DNA of 11,590 nucleotides, taken from Bacteroidales bacterium. GTDB taxonomy: Bacteria > Bacteroidota > Bacteroidia > Bacteroidales > Dysgonomonadaceae. Position numbers and translations under genes: made by a program. Below, piece by piece: positions 1 through 6,776 of this stretch (position 1 is its first letter; each line of letters opens with the position of its first letter). The notes beneath the pieces are model-generated. The model saw only the letters and a list, made by a program, of their open reading frames with translations, was not told the DNA's origin and searched no databases. Location: the NCBI GenBank assembly GCA_012728155.1, contig JAAYFR010000041.1, forward strand, positions 1 to 11,590, written 5' to 3'.

Positions 1-342
1 CAGTGCATACTGGATAGTATCATGGATCGTTTCTATGATATGGGGGCTGAAAAACTGGCTTATGCAGGTATGGACGATGCGGGTGAGATGTCGGCCTGGT
101 ACGTGTTCAACGCTATCGGACTCTATACCTATTCACCTGCCGATCCGGAATATATCATTTCTGTACCGCTGTTCAACGAAGTGAAGTTCTCCTTAGGGAA
201 AGGAAAAGAATGTACAATCAGAAAGGAGGGTAACGGAAAGAAGATAAAACAGATCAAATATGACAATAAACCCATAGAAGGGTGGTTTATTCAACACGAT
301 CAACTCCTACAGGGCAAAGAGTTGGTAATTACTACTGAATAG
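1..342 (+). CDS. GH92 family alpha-mannosidase, C-terminal fragment (5' end outside window)
   Basis: The open frame enters from the left edge with no start in the window; 113 codons plus the TAG stop are visible. The segment around residues 24-35 of the fragment (MDDAGEMSAWYVF) matches the signature near the C-terminus of GH92 enzymes, usually GN(E/D)D.G(Q/E)MSAWYVF, followed by a G.Y...P..PEY.I..PLF block, which is also present. GH92 enzymes are calcium-dependent exo-alpha-mannosidases acting in the periplasm or on the cell surface on mannans and N-glycans. The acidic residues of the DD.GE motif lie in the catalytic region of the family. One small deviation is Met where Asn is usual before the two Asp residues. 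Linkage specificity cannot be told from this fragment. The next gene is a secreted esterase, which fits a glycan-degrading neighbourhood. Confidence 0.88.
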   Translation, partial: QCILDSIMDRFYDMGAEKLAYAGMDDAGEMSAWYVFNAIGLYTYSPADPEYIISVPLFNEVKFSLGKGKECTIRKEGNGKKIKQIKYDNKPIEGWFIQHDQLLQGKELVITTE

Positions 343-361
343 TATCCGGGATGCTCTTTTT
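341..361 (+). terminator. possible weak terminator after the GH92 gene
   Basis: AGTATC (341-346) can pair with GATGCT (350-355) around a 3-nt loop with one T-G wobble, followed at once by C and five T. The stem is short and overlaps the stop codon, so this is only a plausible intrinsic terminator. The separate promoter at 418-425 supports a transcriptional break here. Confidence 0.35.
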
Positions 362-417
362 GGGTGAGATCAGGAATAAAGCAAGAGCGTATTCAACCCG
401 CATAACAAATAATTATA

Positions 418-425
418 TACATTTG
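418..425 (+). promoter_or_regulatory. Bacteroidota -7 promoter element (TACATTTG) for the CE15 gene
   Basis: TACATTTG matches the Bacteroidota -7 consensus TAnnTTTG and lies 28 nt upstream of the start at 454. No convincing TTG -33 element is seen about 20 nt upstream, so strength is uncertain. A GGAG at 443-446 lies between it and the start codon and can serve as a ribosome binding site. Confidence 0.5.
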
Positions 426-453
426 TAGATACCCACTTAATCGGAGAATAAAG

Positions 454-1707
454 ATGAAAATATATTTTGGATTGATAGCATGGCTGGTTACAATCTGCTT
501 ATACGCCCAGCAGAACGTGAATTACGATGAATCGAAAGTGGCTGCATATACCCTTCCCGACCTCCTGCAGGCCAATAATGGAGATAAGATTGTCAGTTCC
601 ACACAGTGGGAAAGGCAGAGGCGGCCGGAACTGCTGGAGTTATTCTCTTCACAGATGTATGGCCGTACGCCGGAAGATAAAATCGACGTCACCTATGAAA
701 TCGTGTCTGAGAATCGCAATGCCATGGATGGGAAGGCCACTTCAAAACAGGTGAGGTTTATCTTCTCAAATGGCAAGAAAAAGGTCGAGGCGCTCCTATG
801 GATGTATATACCCAACAAGCCGGCAGGCAAAGTACCTGTTTTTGTGGGGTACAATTTCAAAGGGAATCATAGTACCACTTTCGACACAACAGTACTCTAT
901 TCTCCCGTTTTCCATCTGGTGAAAGAGTCGGATCATCCCGATTGGGAAAGAGGAAACCAGGCAAGTCGGTGGAGTTACGATAAAATTATCGACCGCGGAT
1001 ATGCTATTGCAACAATGTGTTATCACGATATCTACCCCGACAAACCGGAACTAAGGGATCACAGCATTGTCTCCCTCTTTCCGGAATACGATCCGGAAAA
1101 TATTGCTGCCGACGAATGGCAGGCTATTGGCGCATGGGCTTGGGGATCGAGCCGGATCGTTGATTTCCTGGAGACCCAGGAGAGGATAGAGAGCAACAAG
1201 ATCGTCATCATGGGACACTCCCGCCAGGGGAAGGCTGCCCTTTGGGCCGGCGCTCAGGATGAACGTTTCCGGATTGTGATATCCAATGATTCGGGATGCG
1301 GAGGTGCTGCCCTTTTCAGAAGGAAATTCGGTGAAACCGCAGCTATCATCAATAAAAGTTTTCCCCATTGGTTCTGTAAAAATTTCCGGCAATACAACGA
1401 TAAGGAGGAGACCCTTCCGGTGGATCAGCACCAACTTATCGCCTTGATGGCGCCCAGAAAAGTTTATGTGGCAAGTGCCGAAGAAGATCTTTGGGCCGAT
1501 CCGAGAGGTGAATTCTTATCCGCTTACCTTGCAGGTCCGGTTTATCGCCTATACGGATTATCCACTATTGAGTCGGGTGAGATGCCGGCATTGCATCAGC
1601 CCATTATGGGCGATATAGGCTACCATATAAGGGCGGGGGAGCATGATGTGACCGAATACGACTGGGAGCGTTATCTCGATTTTGCAGACAAGCATTTTGC
1701 AGATTAA
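454..1707 (+). CDS. secreted CE15-family esterase (glucuronoyl esterase-like alpha/beta hydrolase)
   Basis: 417 residues. Residues 1-18 form a Sec signal peptide with a likely cut after LYA, so the enzyme is exported. The alpha/beta hydrolase core shows the CE15 nucleophile elbow GHSRQGK with Ser256, the SGCGGAAL strand-turn at 280-287, the FPHWFC segment, the AEEDLWADP acid motif with Asp345, and the GYHIRAGEHDVT motif with the probable catalytic His397. CE15 enzymes cleave esters between glucuronic acid on xylan and lignin alcohols; many homologues are annotated loosely as acetylxylan esterases. Fungal members take the catalytic acid from a Glu shortly after the nucleophile (ESG). Here that site reads N-D-S-G (Asp279), so the acid may be Asp345, as described for some bacterial members. 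Start choice rests on the signal peptide and on GGAG 7 nt upstream. The family call is firm; the substrate is inferred. Confidence 0.85.
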   Translation: MKIYFGLIAWLVTICLYAQQNVNYDESKVAAYTLPDLLQANNGDKIVSSTQWERQRRPELLELFSSQMYGRTPEDKIDVTYEIVSENRNAMDGKATSKQVRFIFSNGKKKVEALLWMYIPNKPAGKVPVFVGYNFKGNHSTTFDTTVLYSPVFHLVKESDHPDWERGNQASRWSYDKIIDRGYAIATMCYHDIYPDKPELRDHSIVSLFPEYDPENIAADEWQAIGAWAWGSSRIVDFLETQERIESNKIVIMGHSRQGKAALWAGAQDERFRIVISNDSGCGGAALFRRKFGETAAIINKSFPHWFCKNFRQYNDKEETLPVDQHQLIALMAPRKVYVASAEEDLWADPRGEFLSAYLAGPVYRLYGLSTIESGEMPALHQPIMGDIGYHIRAGEHDVTEYDWERYLDFADKHFAD

Positions 1708-1800
1708 GGTTTTCAACAGCATCCTATTTTCCAGATAGTGGAACGAACCCAAAAGTGATTCTCGCCACATCTGTTAAATAACCATTTCAGAAAAACATTC

Positions 1801-1808
1801 TATCTTTG
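1801..1808 (+). promoter_or_regulatory. Bacteroidota -7 promoter element (TATCTTTG) for cmk-ispH
   Basis: TATCTTTG is a full match to TAnnTTTG. The -33 region is only T-rich (TTAAATA near 1774-1780). Transcription should begin roughly 5-8 nt downstream, leaving a leader of about 75 nt before the ATG at 1890. A TTG that would open the same reading frame at 1806 lies inside this element and so cannot be the start. Confidence 0.65.
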
Positions 1809-1889
1809 TATGTTGTTTATTTAGTTCAAACTATTTACCTGTCGCGGGTTATCGTAGGGAACGACGGACAAGAAATCACTCATTTGGGT

Positions 1890-2591
1890 ATGCAGGCAAA
1901 CAAGATCAATATTGCTATCGACGGATTTTCTTCGTGTGGCAAAAGTACAATGGCCAAGGACCTGGCCAAGGAGTTAGGCTATACCTATATCGACAGCGGA
2001 GCCATGTACCGCGCATTCGCATTATATGCCATCCGCAACGGGTGGATCACAGATGCAGAGATGGATGAAGAAGCGCTTCGCAAGCATGTTTCCAACATAA
2101 GGATTACCTTCAAGCCTAATGAGCAGGGGGGACAAGAGACCTATCTCAACGGAGAAAATGTGGAAGACACAATCCGCACTTTGGAAGTAGCCAATGGTGC
2201 CAGTCGGGTTAGCACCCTTGGATTTGTTCGAAAAGAGCTGGTCCACCAGCAACAGCAGATGGGTAAGGAGAAAGGGGTGGTAATGGATGGGCGCGATATC
2301 GGCACGGTCGTTTTCCCGAATGCCGAATTAAAACTCTTTATCACCGCACCTGCCGAAATAAGGGCACAACGCCGTTTCGACGAAATGAAAGCCAAAGGGG
2401 AGAATCCTCCGGCCTACGAAGAGATACTGGCCAATGTGAAAGAGCGTGACCAGCGCGACACTACACGGGCAGAAAGTCCGTTGCGCAAAGCCGATGATGC
2501 CTTAGAACTCGACAACACACATGTGGATATCAAGGGGCAACTGCAATGGGCTTTGAATATGTTTCACCGAATCACAGCAAAAAATGGGTAA
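1890..2591 (+). CDS. cmk: cytidylate kinase (CMP/dCMP kinase)
   Basis: 233 residues, near the usual length of about 225-230. It phosphorylates CMP and dCMP with ATP in the cytoplasm, feeding CTP and dCTP synthesis. Visible motifs are the P-loop GFSSCGKST at residues 12-20, the YIDSGAMYRA segment at 33-42 that contacts the nucleotide, DGRDIGT at 133-139, and the lid region RDQRDTTR at 186-193 followed by PL..A.DA. The ATG at 1890 is chosen because the protein then opens with the typical short lead into the P-loop strand (INIAIDG); the 28 codons upstream do not resemble the family and overlap the promoter. There is no strong Shine-Dalgarno, which is usual in this phylum. The stop codon overlaps the ispH start by 8 bp, so the two are probably co-transcribed and translationally coupled. 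Confidence 0.95.
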   Translation: MQANKINIAIDGFSSCGKSTMAKDLAKELGYTYIDSGAMYRAFALYAIRNGWITDAEMDEEALRKHVSNIRITFKPNEQGGQETYLNGENVEDTIRTLEVANGASRVSTLGFVRKELVHQQQQMGKEKGVVMDGRDIGTVVFPNAELKLFITAPAEIRAQRRFDEMKAKGENPPAYEEILANVKERDQRDTTRAESPLRKADDALELDNTHVDIKGQLQWALNMFHRITAKNG

Positions 2592-3477
2592 GATTGAAAT
2601 AGACAGGCAGTCCGGTTGCTGTTTTGGCGTAGCAAAAGCAATCTCCAAAGCGGAAGAGGAGTTGCAAAAAAGGGGAATACTCTATTGCTTGGGAGATATT
2701 GTGCATAACAACATAGAGGTGGAGCGCCTTGAAAAGATGGGGATGATTACCATCAATCATGAACAGTTTAAAGAATTGAAGCACGTGCGGGTATTGCTTC
2801 GTGCGCATGGCGAACCACCCAGCACGTATGAAATAGCCAAACAGAACAATATCGAGCTGATTGACGCCTCTTGCCCTGTAGTATTGGGGTTACAGAAACG
2901 AATCAAGAAAAAATATCTACTTGCTGAAACCGACAATGGGCAAGTGGTTATTTTTGGCAAAAAAGGACATGCAGAAGTGAATGGCTTACTCGGTCAGACG
3001 AATGAATCGGCCATTGTAATAGAGAGTAAAGAGGAAATTGAAAAACTGGATTTCAAAAGAGATATCACCCTTTTTTCACAAACCACCAAGTCTCTTGAAG
3101 AATTTCAAGAGGTGGGAGAGCTGATTCAATCCCGGATGCAAAACGGAGCCACACTTGAATTGTACGATACTATTTGCCGACAGGTATCAAATCGGGTTCC
3201 CAACATACAGGCATTTGCGGAGAAGCACGACCTGATCATCTTCATTGCAGGGGAGAAAAGCTCCAATGGGAAAGTACTGTTTGCCGAATGTAAAAAAAAG
3301 AATCCCAATTCATACCTTATTCACCATCCGGACGAGATAGACCCTTCACTTTTGAAAGAGGAGATCACTATAGGTATTTGCGGAGCTACTTCCACGCCTA
3401 TGTGGCAAATGGAGGTTGTTGCAAAGAATATTGCCCGATTACAACCCCAGACACAAATTGAAAAAGCCGCTTTTTGA
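2584..3477 (+). CDS. ispH: 4-hydroxy-3-methylbut-2-enyl diphosphate reductase (IspH/LytB)
   Basis: 297 residues, full length for the family. It carries out the last step of the MEP isoprenoid pathway, reducing HMBPP to IPP and DMAPP with a [4Fe-4S] cluster in the cytoplasm. The three cluster cysteines are visible: Cys13 in GCCFGV, Cys97 in ASCPVV and Cys198 in TICRQVSNR; Cys12 is an additional neighbour. Substrate-binding residues are also in place: His41 in DIVHNN, His75 in AHGEPP, His129 and the proton-donor Glu131 in GHAEVNG, SQTT, and Ser226-Ser227-Asn228. The start codon lies within the end of cmk (8-bp overlap). The last codons and the stop form part of a transcription terminator hairpin, so the RNA structure is built partly from coding sequence. 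Confidence 0.95.
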   Translation: MGKIEIDRQSGCCFGVAKAISKAEEELQKRGILYCLGDIVHNNIEVERLEKMGMITINHEQFKELKHVRVLLRAHGEPPSTYEIAKQNNIELIDASCPVVLGLQKRIKKKYLLAETDNGQVVIFGKKGHAEVNGLLGQTNESAIVIESKEEIEKLDFKRDITLFSQTTKSLEEFQEVGELIQSRMQNGATLELYDTICRQVSNRVPNIQAFAEKHDLIIFIAGEKSSNGKVLFAECKKKNPNSYLIHHPDEIDPSLLKEEITIGICGATSTPMWQMEVVAKNIARLQPQTQIEKAAF

Positions 3478-3490
3478 AGCCGCTTTTTTT
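3461..3490 (+). terminator. intrinsic terminator overlapping the ispH stop codon
   Basis: AAAAAGC (3461-3467) pairs with GCTTTTT (3482-3488), and inside it GCTT (3469-3472) pairs with AAGC (3477-3480) around a TTTG loop. The two helices are separated by a single C-C mismatch. A run of T follows to 3490. The TGA stop of ispH (3475-3477) sits in the loop and the first base of the inner 3' arm, so the terminator begins in the last five codons. Confidence 0.7.
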
Positions 3491-3519
3491 GTAGGCGTCA
3501 CAAAAAAAATCTATCTTTG
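3488..3519 (+). promoter_or_regulatory. Bacteroidota promoter for pfkA (TTTG -33, TATCTTTG -7)
   Basis: TTTG at 3488-3491 and TATCTTTG at 3512-3519 are separated by 20 nt, matching the Bacteroidota sigma-ABfr promoter consensus (TTTG, 19-21 nt, TAnnTTTG). The -33 element is made from the last T residues of the ispH terminator. The inferred leader to the pfkA ATG is about 70-75 nt and contains an isolated AAAGGAG at 3534-3540 that is too far from the start to serve it. Confidence 0.75.
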
Positions 3520-3597
3520 CACTTCGTTATTTCAAAGGAGTTTATCAAAGAATTCCTATATGTGACATCCAAATCTTCAAAGGCTATCAAATCAATT

Positions 3598-4581
3598 ATG
3601 GGTTCTAATATAAAAAGTGTCGGTCTCCTCACTTCCGGAGGAGACGCACCCGGGATGAATGCTGCCATTCGTGCGGTAACGCGTGCTGGAATATTTAATA
3701 ATATGAAAGTACACGGCATCTATCGGGGATACAGGGGACTGATTTCGGACGAGATAATCGAGTTCAAGACCAACAGCGTAAGTAATATCATCCAACAGGG
3801 TGGAACTATGTTGAAGACAGCCCGCTCCTCAGATTTCATGACTGAAGAGGGGCGTAAGATTGCTTACAAAAACATGCAAAAGCATGGTATTGAAGCATTA
3901 ATCGTGATTGGTGGAGACGGTTCCCTTACGGGTGCAGCTATCTTTGCCAGCGAGTTTAACATACCGATAGTGGGTGTTCCCGGCACTATCGATAACGATC
4001 TATACGGTACCGACACAACCATCGGCTACGACACAGCACTGAACACCATCATGCAATCGATGGACAAAATACGCGATACGGCCACCTCCCACGAGCGACT
4101 ATTCTTCATTGAGGTAATGGGACGCAACTGTGGCTATCTGGCGCTTAACAGTGCCATTGCTTCCGGGGCCGAAGCAGCCATTATTCCTGAGATAAGTATA
4201 GAGAAAGACCAGTTGGCAGAACTAATCGAACAGGGATTCCGCAAATCGAAAAACAGCAGCATGGTACTTGTCACCGAAAGTGAAGTAACCGGTGGAGCGA
4301 TGAAGTTGGCAGAGCGGGTAAAAAAGGAATATCCACAATATGATGTGCGTGTCTCCATACTCGGACACCTGCAGCGAGGGGGCTCTCCCACCGCTCAGGA
4401 CAGAATCCTTGCAAGTCGAATGGGCATTGCCGCGATACAAGCTTTAATGGAATCACAACGTAATGTCATGATCGGTATCCGGGAGAATGAGATTGTCTAT
4501 GTTCCGTTTAAAAGGGCGATAAAAAAAGATAGGGAAATTAGCAAAGAGATGCTGGAGGTATTACGTGTCTCCTCTATTTGA
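3598..4581 (+). CDS. pfkA: ATP-dependent 6-phosphofructokinase
   Basis: 327 residues; it phosphorylates fructose 6-phosphate to fructose 1,6-bisphosphate in glycolysis. Visible motifs are the ATP-binding SGGDAPGMNAAIR at 13-25, GGDGS at 105-109, PGTIDNDL at 128-135 with catalytic Asp132, the substrate loop EVMGRNCGYLAL at 172-183, and HLQRGGSP at 257-264. Gly108 and Gly129 occupy the two positions (104 and 124 in the E. coli enzyme) that are Asp and Lys in pyrophosphate-dependent relatives, so ATP is the expected phosphoryl donor. The ATG at 3598 gives the normal short N-terminus before the first beta strand; a TTG at 3517 in the same frame lies inside the -7 promoter element and is excluded. 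It appears to be a single-gene unit, with its own promoter and another promoter before the next gene. Confidence 0.95.
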   Translation: MGSNIKSVGLLTSGGDAPGMNAAIRAVTRAGIFNNMKVHGIYRGYRGLISDEIIEFKTNSVSNIIQQGGTMLKTARSSDFMTEEGRKIAYKNMQKHGIEALIVIGGDGSLTGAAIFASEFNIPIVGVPGTIDNDLYGTDTTIGYDTALNTIMQSMDKIRDTATSHERLFFIEVMGRNCGYLALNSAIASGAEAAIIPEISIEKDQLAELIEQGFRKSKNSSMVLVTESEVTGGAMKLAERVKKEYPQYDVRVSILGHLQRGGSPTAQDRILASRMGIAAIQALMESQRNVMIGIRENEIVYVPFKRAIKKDREISKEMLEVLRVSSI

Positions 4582-4650
4582 TAATGCCCTCTTTCTTCCT
4601 TATTCCAAAATATATATCTCTTATTTATTCTTTTTTATGATTGAAAGCCG

Positions 4651-4658
4651 TACATTTG
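4651..4658 (+). promoter_or_regulatory. Bacteroidota -7 promoter element (TACATTTG) for the methylmalonyl-CoA decarboxylase operon
   Basis: TACATTTG fits TAnnTTTG, 36 nt before the epimerase start. The -33 region is T-rich (around TTTATTC at 4624-4630) without a clean TTG. No further match to this consensus was found in the short gaps downstream, so the operon through 10666 is probably driven from here. Confidence 0.55.
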
Positions 4659-4694
4659 CAGATAAACTCTGAAATATAATAATAATATAACAAT

Positions 4695-5102
4695 ATGAAG
4701 ATTACACATATCGAACACATTGGTATTGCCGTAAGGAGCATTGAAGAACAACTCCCTTATTACGAGGGTGTTTTAGGTTTTAAATGCTATAATATCGAGA
4801 CAGTAGAAGATCAAAAAGTAAAAACAGCATTTTTCAAGGTAGGAGAGACCAAGATTGAATTATTGGAACCAACCAGTGAAGAGAGTACTATTGCCAAATT
4901 CATTGAAAAGAGGGGCGAGGGGATACATCATATCGCCTATGCCACTGAGCATGTGAACGAGGCATTGAAAGAGATGGAAGCAAAAGGAGTACGATTGATA
5001 GACCGGGAAGCACGTGGAGGTGCAGAGGGGCTGCGTATCGCATTCCTGCACCCCAAATCCACCGGTAGCGTGCTCACCGAACTATGTGAGCACCCCGAAT
5101 AA
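4695..5102 (+). CDS. mce: methylmalonyl-CoA epimerase
   Basis: 135 residues, a single vicinal-oxygen-chelate (glyoxalase-fold) protein of the usual length for this enzyme. It interconverts (R)- and (S)-methylmalonyl-CoA, linking the B12-dependent mutase to the decarboxylase. Two beta-alpha-beta-beta-beta modules are recognisable: the first opens with IEHIGIAVRSI (probable metal ligand His8), the second with GIHHIAYAT (probable ligand His79), and the C-terminal VLTELCEHP gives the probable ligand Glu129. The segment IELLEP at 54-59 is also typical. The gene is first in the operon, 70 nt upstream of the carboxyltransferase gene, and this order is common in propionate-forming Bacteroidota. The context makes epimerase much more likely than a generic lactoylglutathione lyase. 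Confidence 0.92.
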   Translation: MKITHIEHIGIAVRSIEEQLPYYEGVLGFKCYNIETVEDQKVKTAFFKVGETKIELLEPTSEESTIAKFIEKRGEGIHHIAYATEHVNEALKEMEAKGVRLIDREARGGAEGLRIAFLHPKSTGSVLTELCEHPE

Positions 5103-5172
5103 GCTGGATTTGGCATTTCTCCGGCACTATCATTCAGAACAATTCTTACATCGTTTTAAATAACATTTTTAT

Positions 5173-6735
5173 ATGAGCAACCAACTCGAGAAAGTAAAAG
5201 AGCTTATCCGACTACGTGAAAAAGCTCGTTTAGGTGGTGGTGAGAAAAGAATCGAATCACAACACCAGAAGGGAAAATACACTGCACGTGAACGTATTTC
5301 CATGCTTTTAGACGAAGGCAGTTTCGAAGAATTCGACATGTTCGTGGAACATCGCTGCTACAATTTCGGAATGGAAAAGAGCAGATTTTTGGGAGATGGG
5401 GTAGTAACCGGATACGGTACTATCTACGGACGCCTTGTCTATGTTTTTGCACAGGACTTCACCGTTTCCGGCGGCTCCTTGTCTGAAATGCATGCCCAAA
5501 AGATTTGTAAAGTAATGGACCAGGCGATGAAGATGGGAGCTCCTCTTATCGGCATCAACGACTCAGGAGGTGCCCGTATTCAGGAAGGCATCAACGCTCT
5601 GGGCGGCTATGCCGAGATATTCCAGCGTAATATTCTCGCATCGGGTGTCATTCCCCAGATTTCAGGAATTTTCGGTCCTTGTGCCGGAGGGGCGGTTTAC
5701 TCCCCTGCCCTTACCGATTTCATCATCATGACCCAAGGGACATCATATATGTTCCTCACCGGTCCGAAAGTGGTAAAAACGGTCACAGGTGAAGATGTGA
5801 CTCAGGAACAACTGGGAGGAGCTTCCGTACACTCCTCTAAATCGGGTGTCTCCCAATTCCAGGTTCAAACCGAAGAAGAGGGATTGAAGCTGATTCGTCA
5901 GTTGCTCAGTTTTATTCCTCAGAACAATCTGGAAGAAGCGCCTTTACAGCCCAACAATGATCCCATCGACCGGTTGGATGACGGACTCAACGATATTATC
6001 CCCGACAGTCCCAACAAACCGTATGACATGTATGAAGTGATCGGTGCCATCATTGATGGGGGTGAATTTTTGGAAGTTCATGCCGATTACGCTAAGAATA
6101 TAATTGTGGGTTTTGCCCGTTTCAACGGACAATCGGTCGGCATTGTAGCCAATCAGCCCAAATATCTTGCCGGCGTACTCGACATCAATGCTTCACGAAA
6201 AGCAGCCCGTTTTGTTCGTTTCTGTGATGCATTCAATATCCCCATCGTTTCACTGGTGGATGTCCCCGGATTCCTTCCCGGAACAGGACAGGAATATGGA
6301 GGAGTGATTACACACGGTGCTAAACTGTTGTATGCATACGGTGAAGCTACCGTACCCAAAATAACGGTCACATTGCGCAAGTCGTACGGTGGTGCACATA
6401 TCGTGATGAGTTGCAAACAACTTCGGGGCGACATCAATTACGCCTGGCCTACCGCAGAGATTGCCGTTATGGGTGCCGATGGAGCTGTAGAAGTACTCTA
6501 TAGTAAGGAGATCGCCGCAGAGAAAGATCAGGAAAAAATGACAGCCGTCAAGGAAGAGAAGAAAAAAGAGTATAATGATCTCTTCACTAATCCCTATGTA
6601 GCTGCACGTTACGGATACATCGACGATATCATTGAGCCGCGGAACACCCGTTTCCGTGTCATTCGCGCCTTACAACAATTACAAACCAAAAAATTACAAA
6701 ATCCACCAAAGAAACATGACAACCTCCCTTTATAA
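5173..6735 (+). CDS. mmdA: methylmalonyl-CoA decarboxylase carboxyltransferase (alpha) subunit
   Basis: 520 residues, the standard length for MmdA/PccB-type carboxyltransferases. It transfers the carboxyl group of (S)-methylmalonyl-CoA to carrier biotin, releasing propionyl-CoA, in the cytoplasm next to the membrane pump. Two crotonase-like halves are visible. The N-terminal half holds GGSLSEMHAQK, INDSGGARIQEG and the glycine-rich GPCAGGAVYSPA at 168-179; the C-terminal half holds VDVPGFLPGTGQEYGG, LRKSYGGAHIVM at 401-412 and AWPTAEIAVMG. The paired glycine-rich loops form the oxyanion holes of this family. A propionyl-CoA carboxylase beta subunit would look alike, but the neighbouring sodium-pump subunits and the lack of a biotin carboxylase gene point to decarboxylation. 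The tail after about residue 505 is rich in Lys, Gln and Pro and is not part of the conserved core. Confidence 0.93.
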   Translation: MSNQLEKVKELIRLREKARLGGGEKRIESQHQKGKYTARERISMLLDEGSFEEFDMFVEHRCYNFGMEKSRFLGDGVVTGYGTIYGRLVYVFAQDFTVSGGSLSEMHAQKICKVMDQAMKMGAPLIGINDSGGARIQEGINALGGYAEIFQRNILASGVIPQISGIFGPCAGGAVYSPALTDFIIMTQGTSYMFLTGPKVVKTVTGEDVTQEQLGGASVHSSKSGVSQFQVQTEEEGLKLIRQLLSFIPQNNLEEAPLQPNNDPIDRLDDGLNDIIPDSPNKPYDMYEVIGAIIDGGEFLEVHADYAKNIIVGFARFNGQSVGIVANQPKYLAGVLDINASRKAARFVRFCDAFNIPIVSLVDVPGFLPGTGQEYGGVITHGAKLLYAYGEATVPKITVTLRKSYGGAHIVMSCKQLRGDINYAWPTAEIAVMGADGAVEVLYSKEIAAEKDQEKMTAVKEEKKKEYNDLFTNPYVAARYGYIDDIIEPRNTRFRVIRALQQLQTKKLQNPPKKHDNLPL

Positions 6736-6766
6736 AAGGCAGATTGTCATACAACTGTAAAATAAT

Positions 6767-6771
6767 AGGAG
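6767..6771 (+). promoter_or_regulatory. ribosome binding site that fixes the OadG-like start
   Basis: AGGAG lies 5 nt before the ATG at 6777, one of the few strong Shine-Dalgarno sequences in the window. It decides for this ATG over the in-frame TTG at 6744. Confidence 0.6.
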
Positions 6772-6776
6772 AACGT

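Noticed and set aside
1728..1744. Small inverted repeat TTCCA...TGGAA after the CE15 gene as a terminator
   Set aside because: The stem is only 5 bp and no T-tract follows it.
1806..1889. N-terminal extension of cmk by 28 codons from a TTG at 1806
   Set aside because: The TTG is part of the -7 promoter element TATCTTTG, so it would be upstream of the transcript start, and the extra residues do not resemble the family.
3517..3597. N-terminal extension of pfkA by 27 codons from a TTG at 3517
   Set aside because: The TTG lies within the pfkA -7 element; starting at 3598 gives the normal length and N-terminus.
4582..4650. Terminator after pfkA
   Set aside because: The stretch is T- and C-rich but I found no stem of useful length before the T-runs.
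5173..6735. Propionyl-CoA carboxylase beta subunit instead of a decarboxylase subunit
   Set aside because: No biotin carboxylase gene is present, while sodium-pump subunits follow directly in the same operon.
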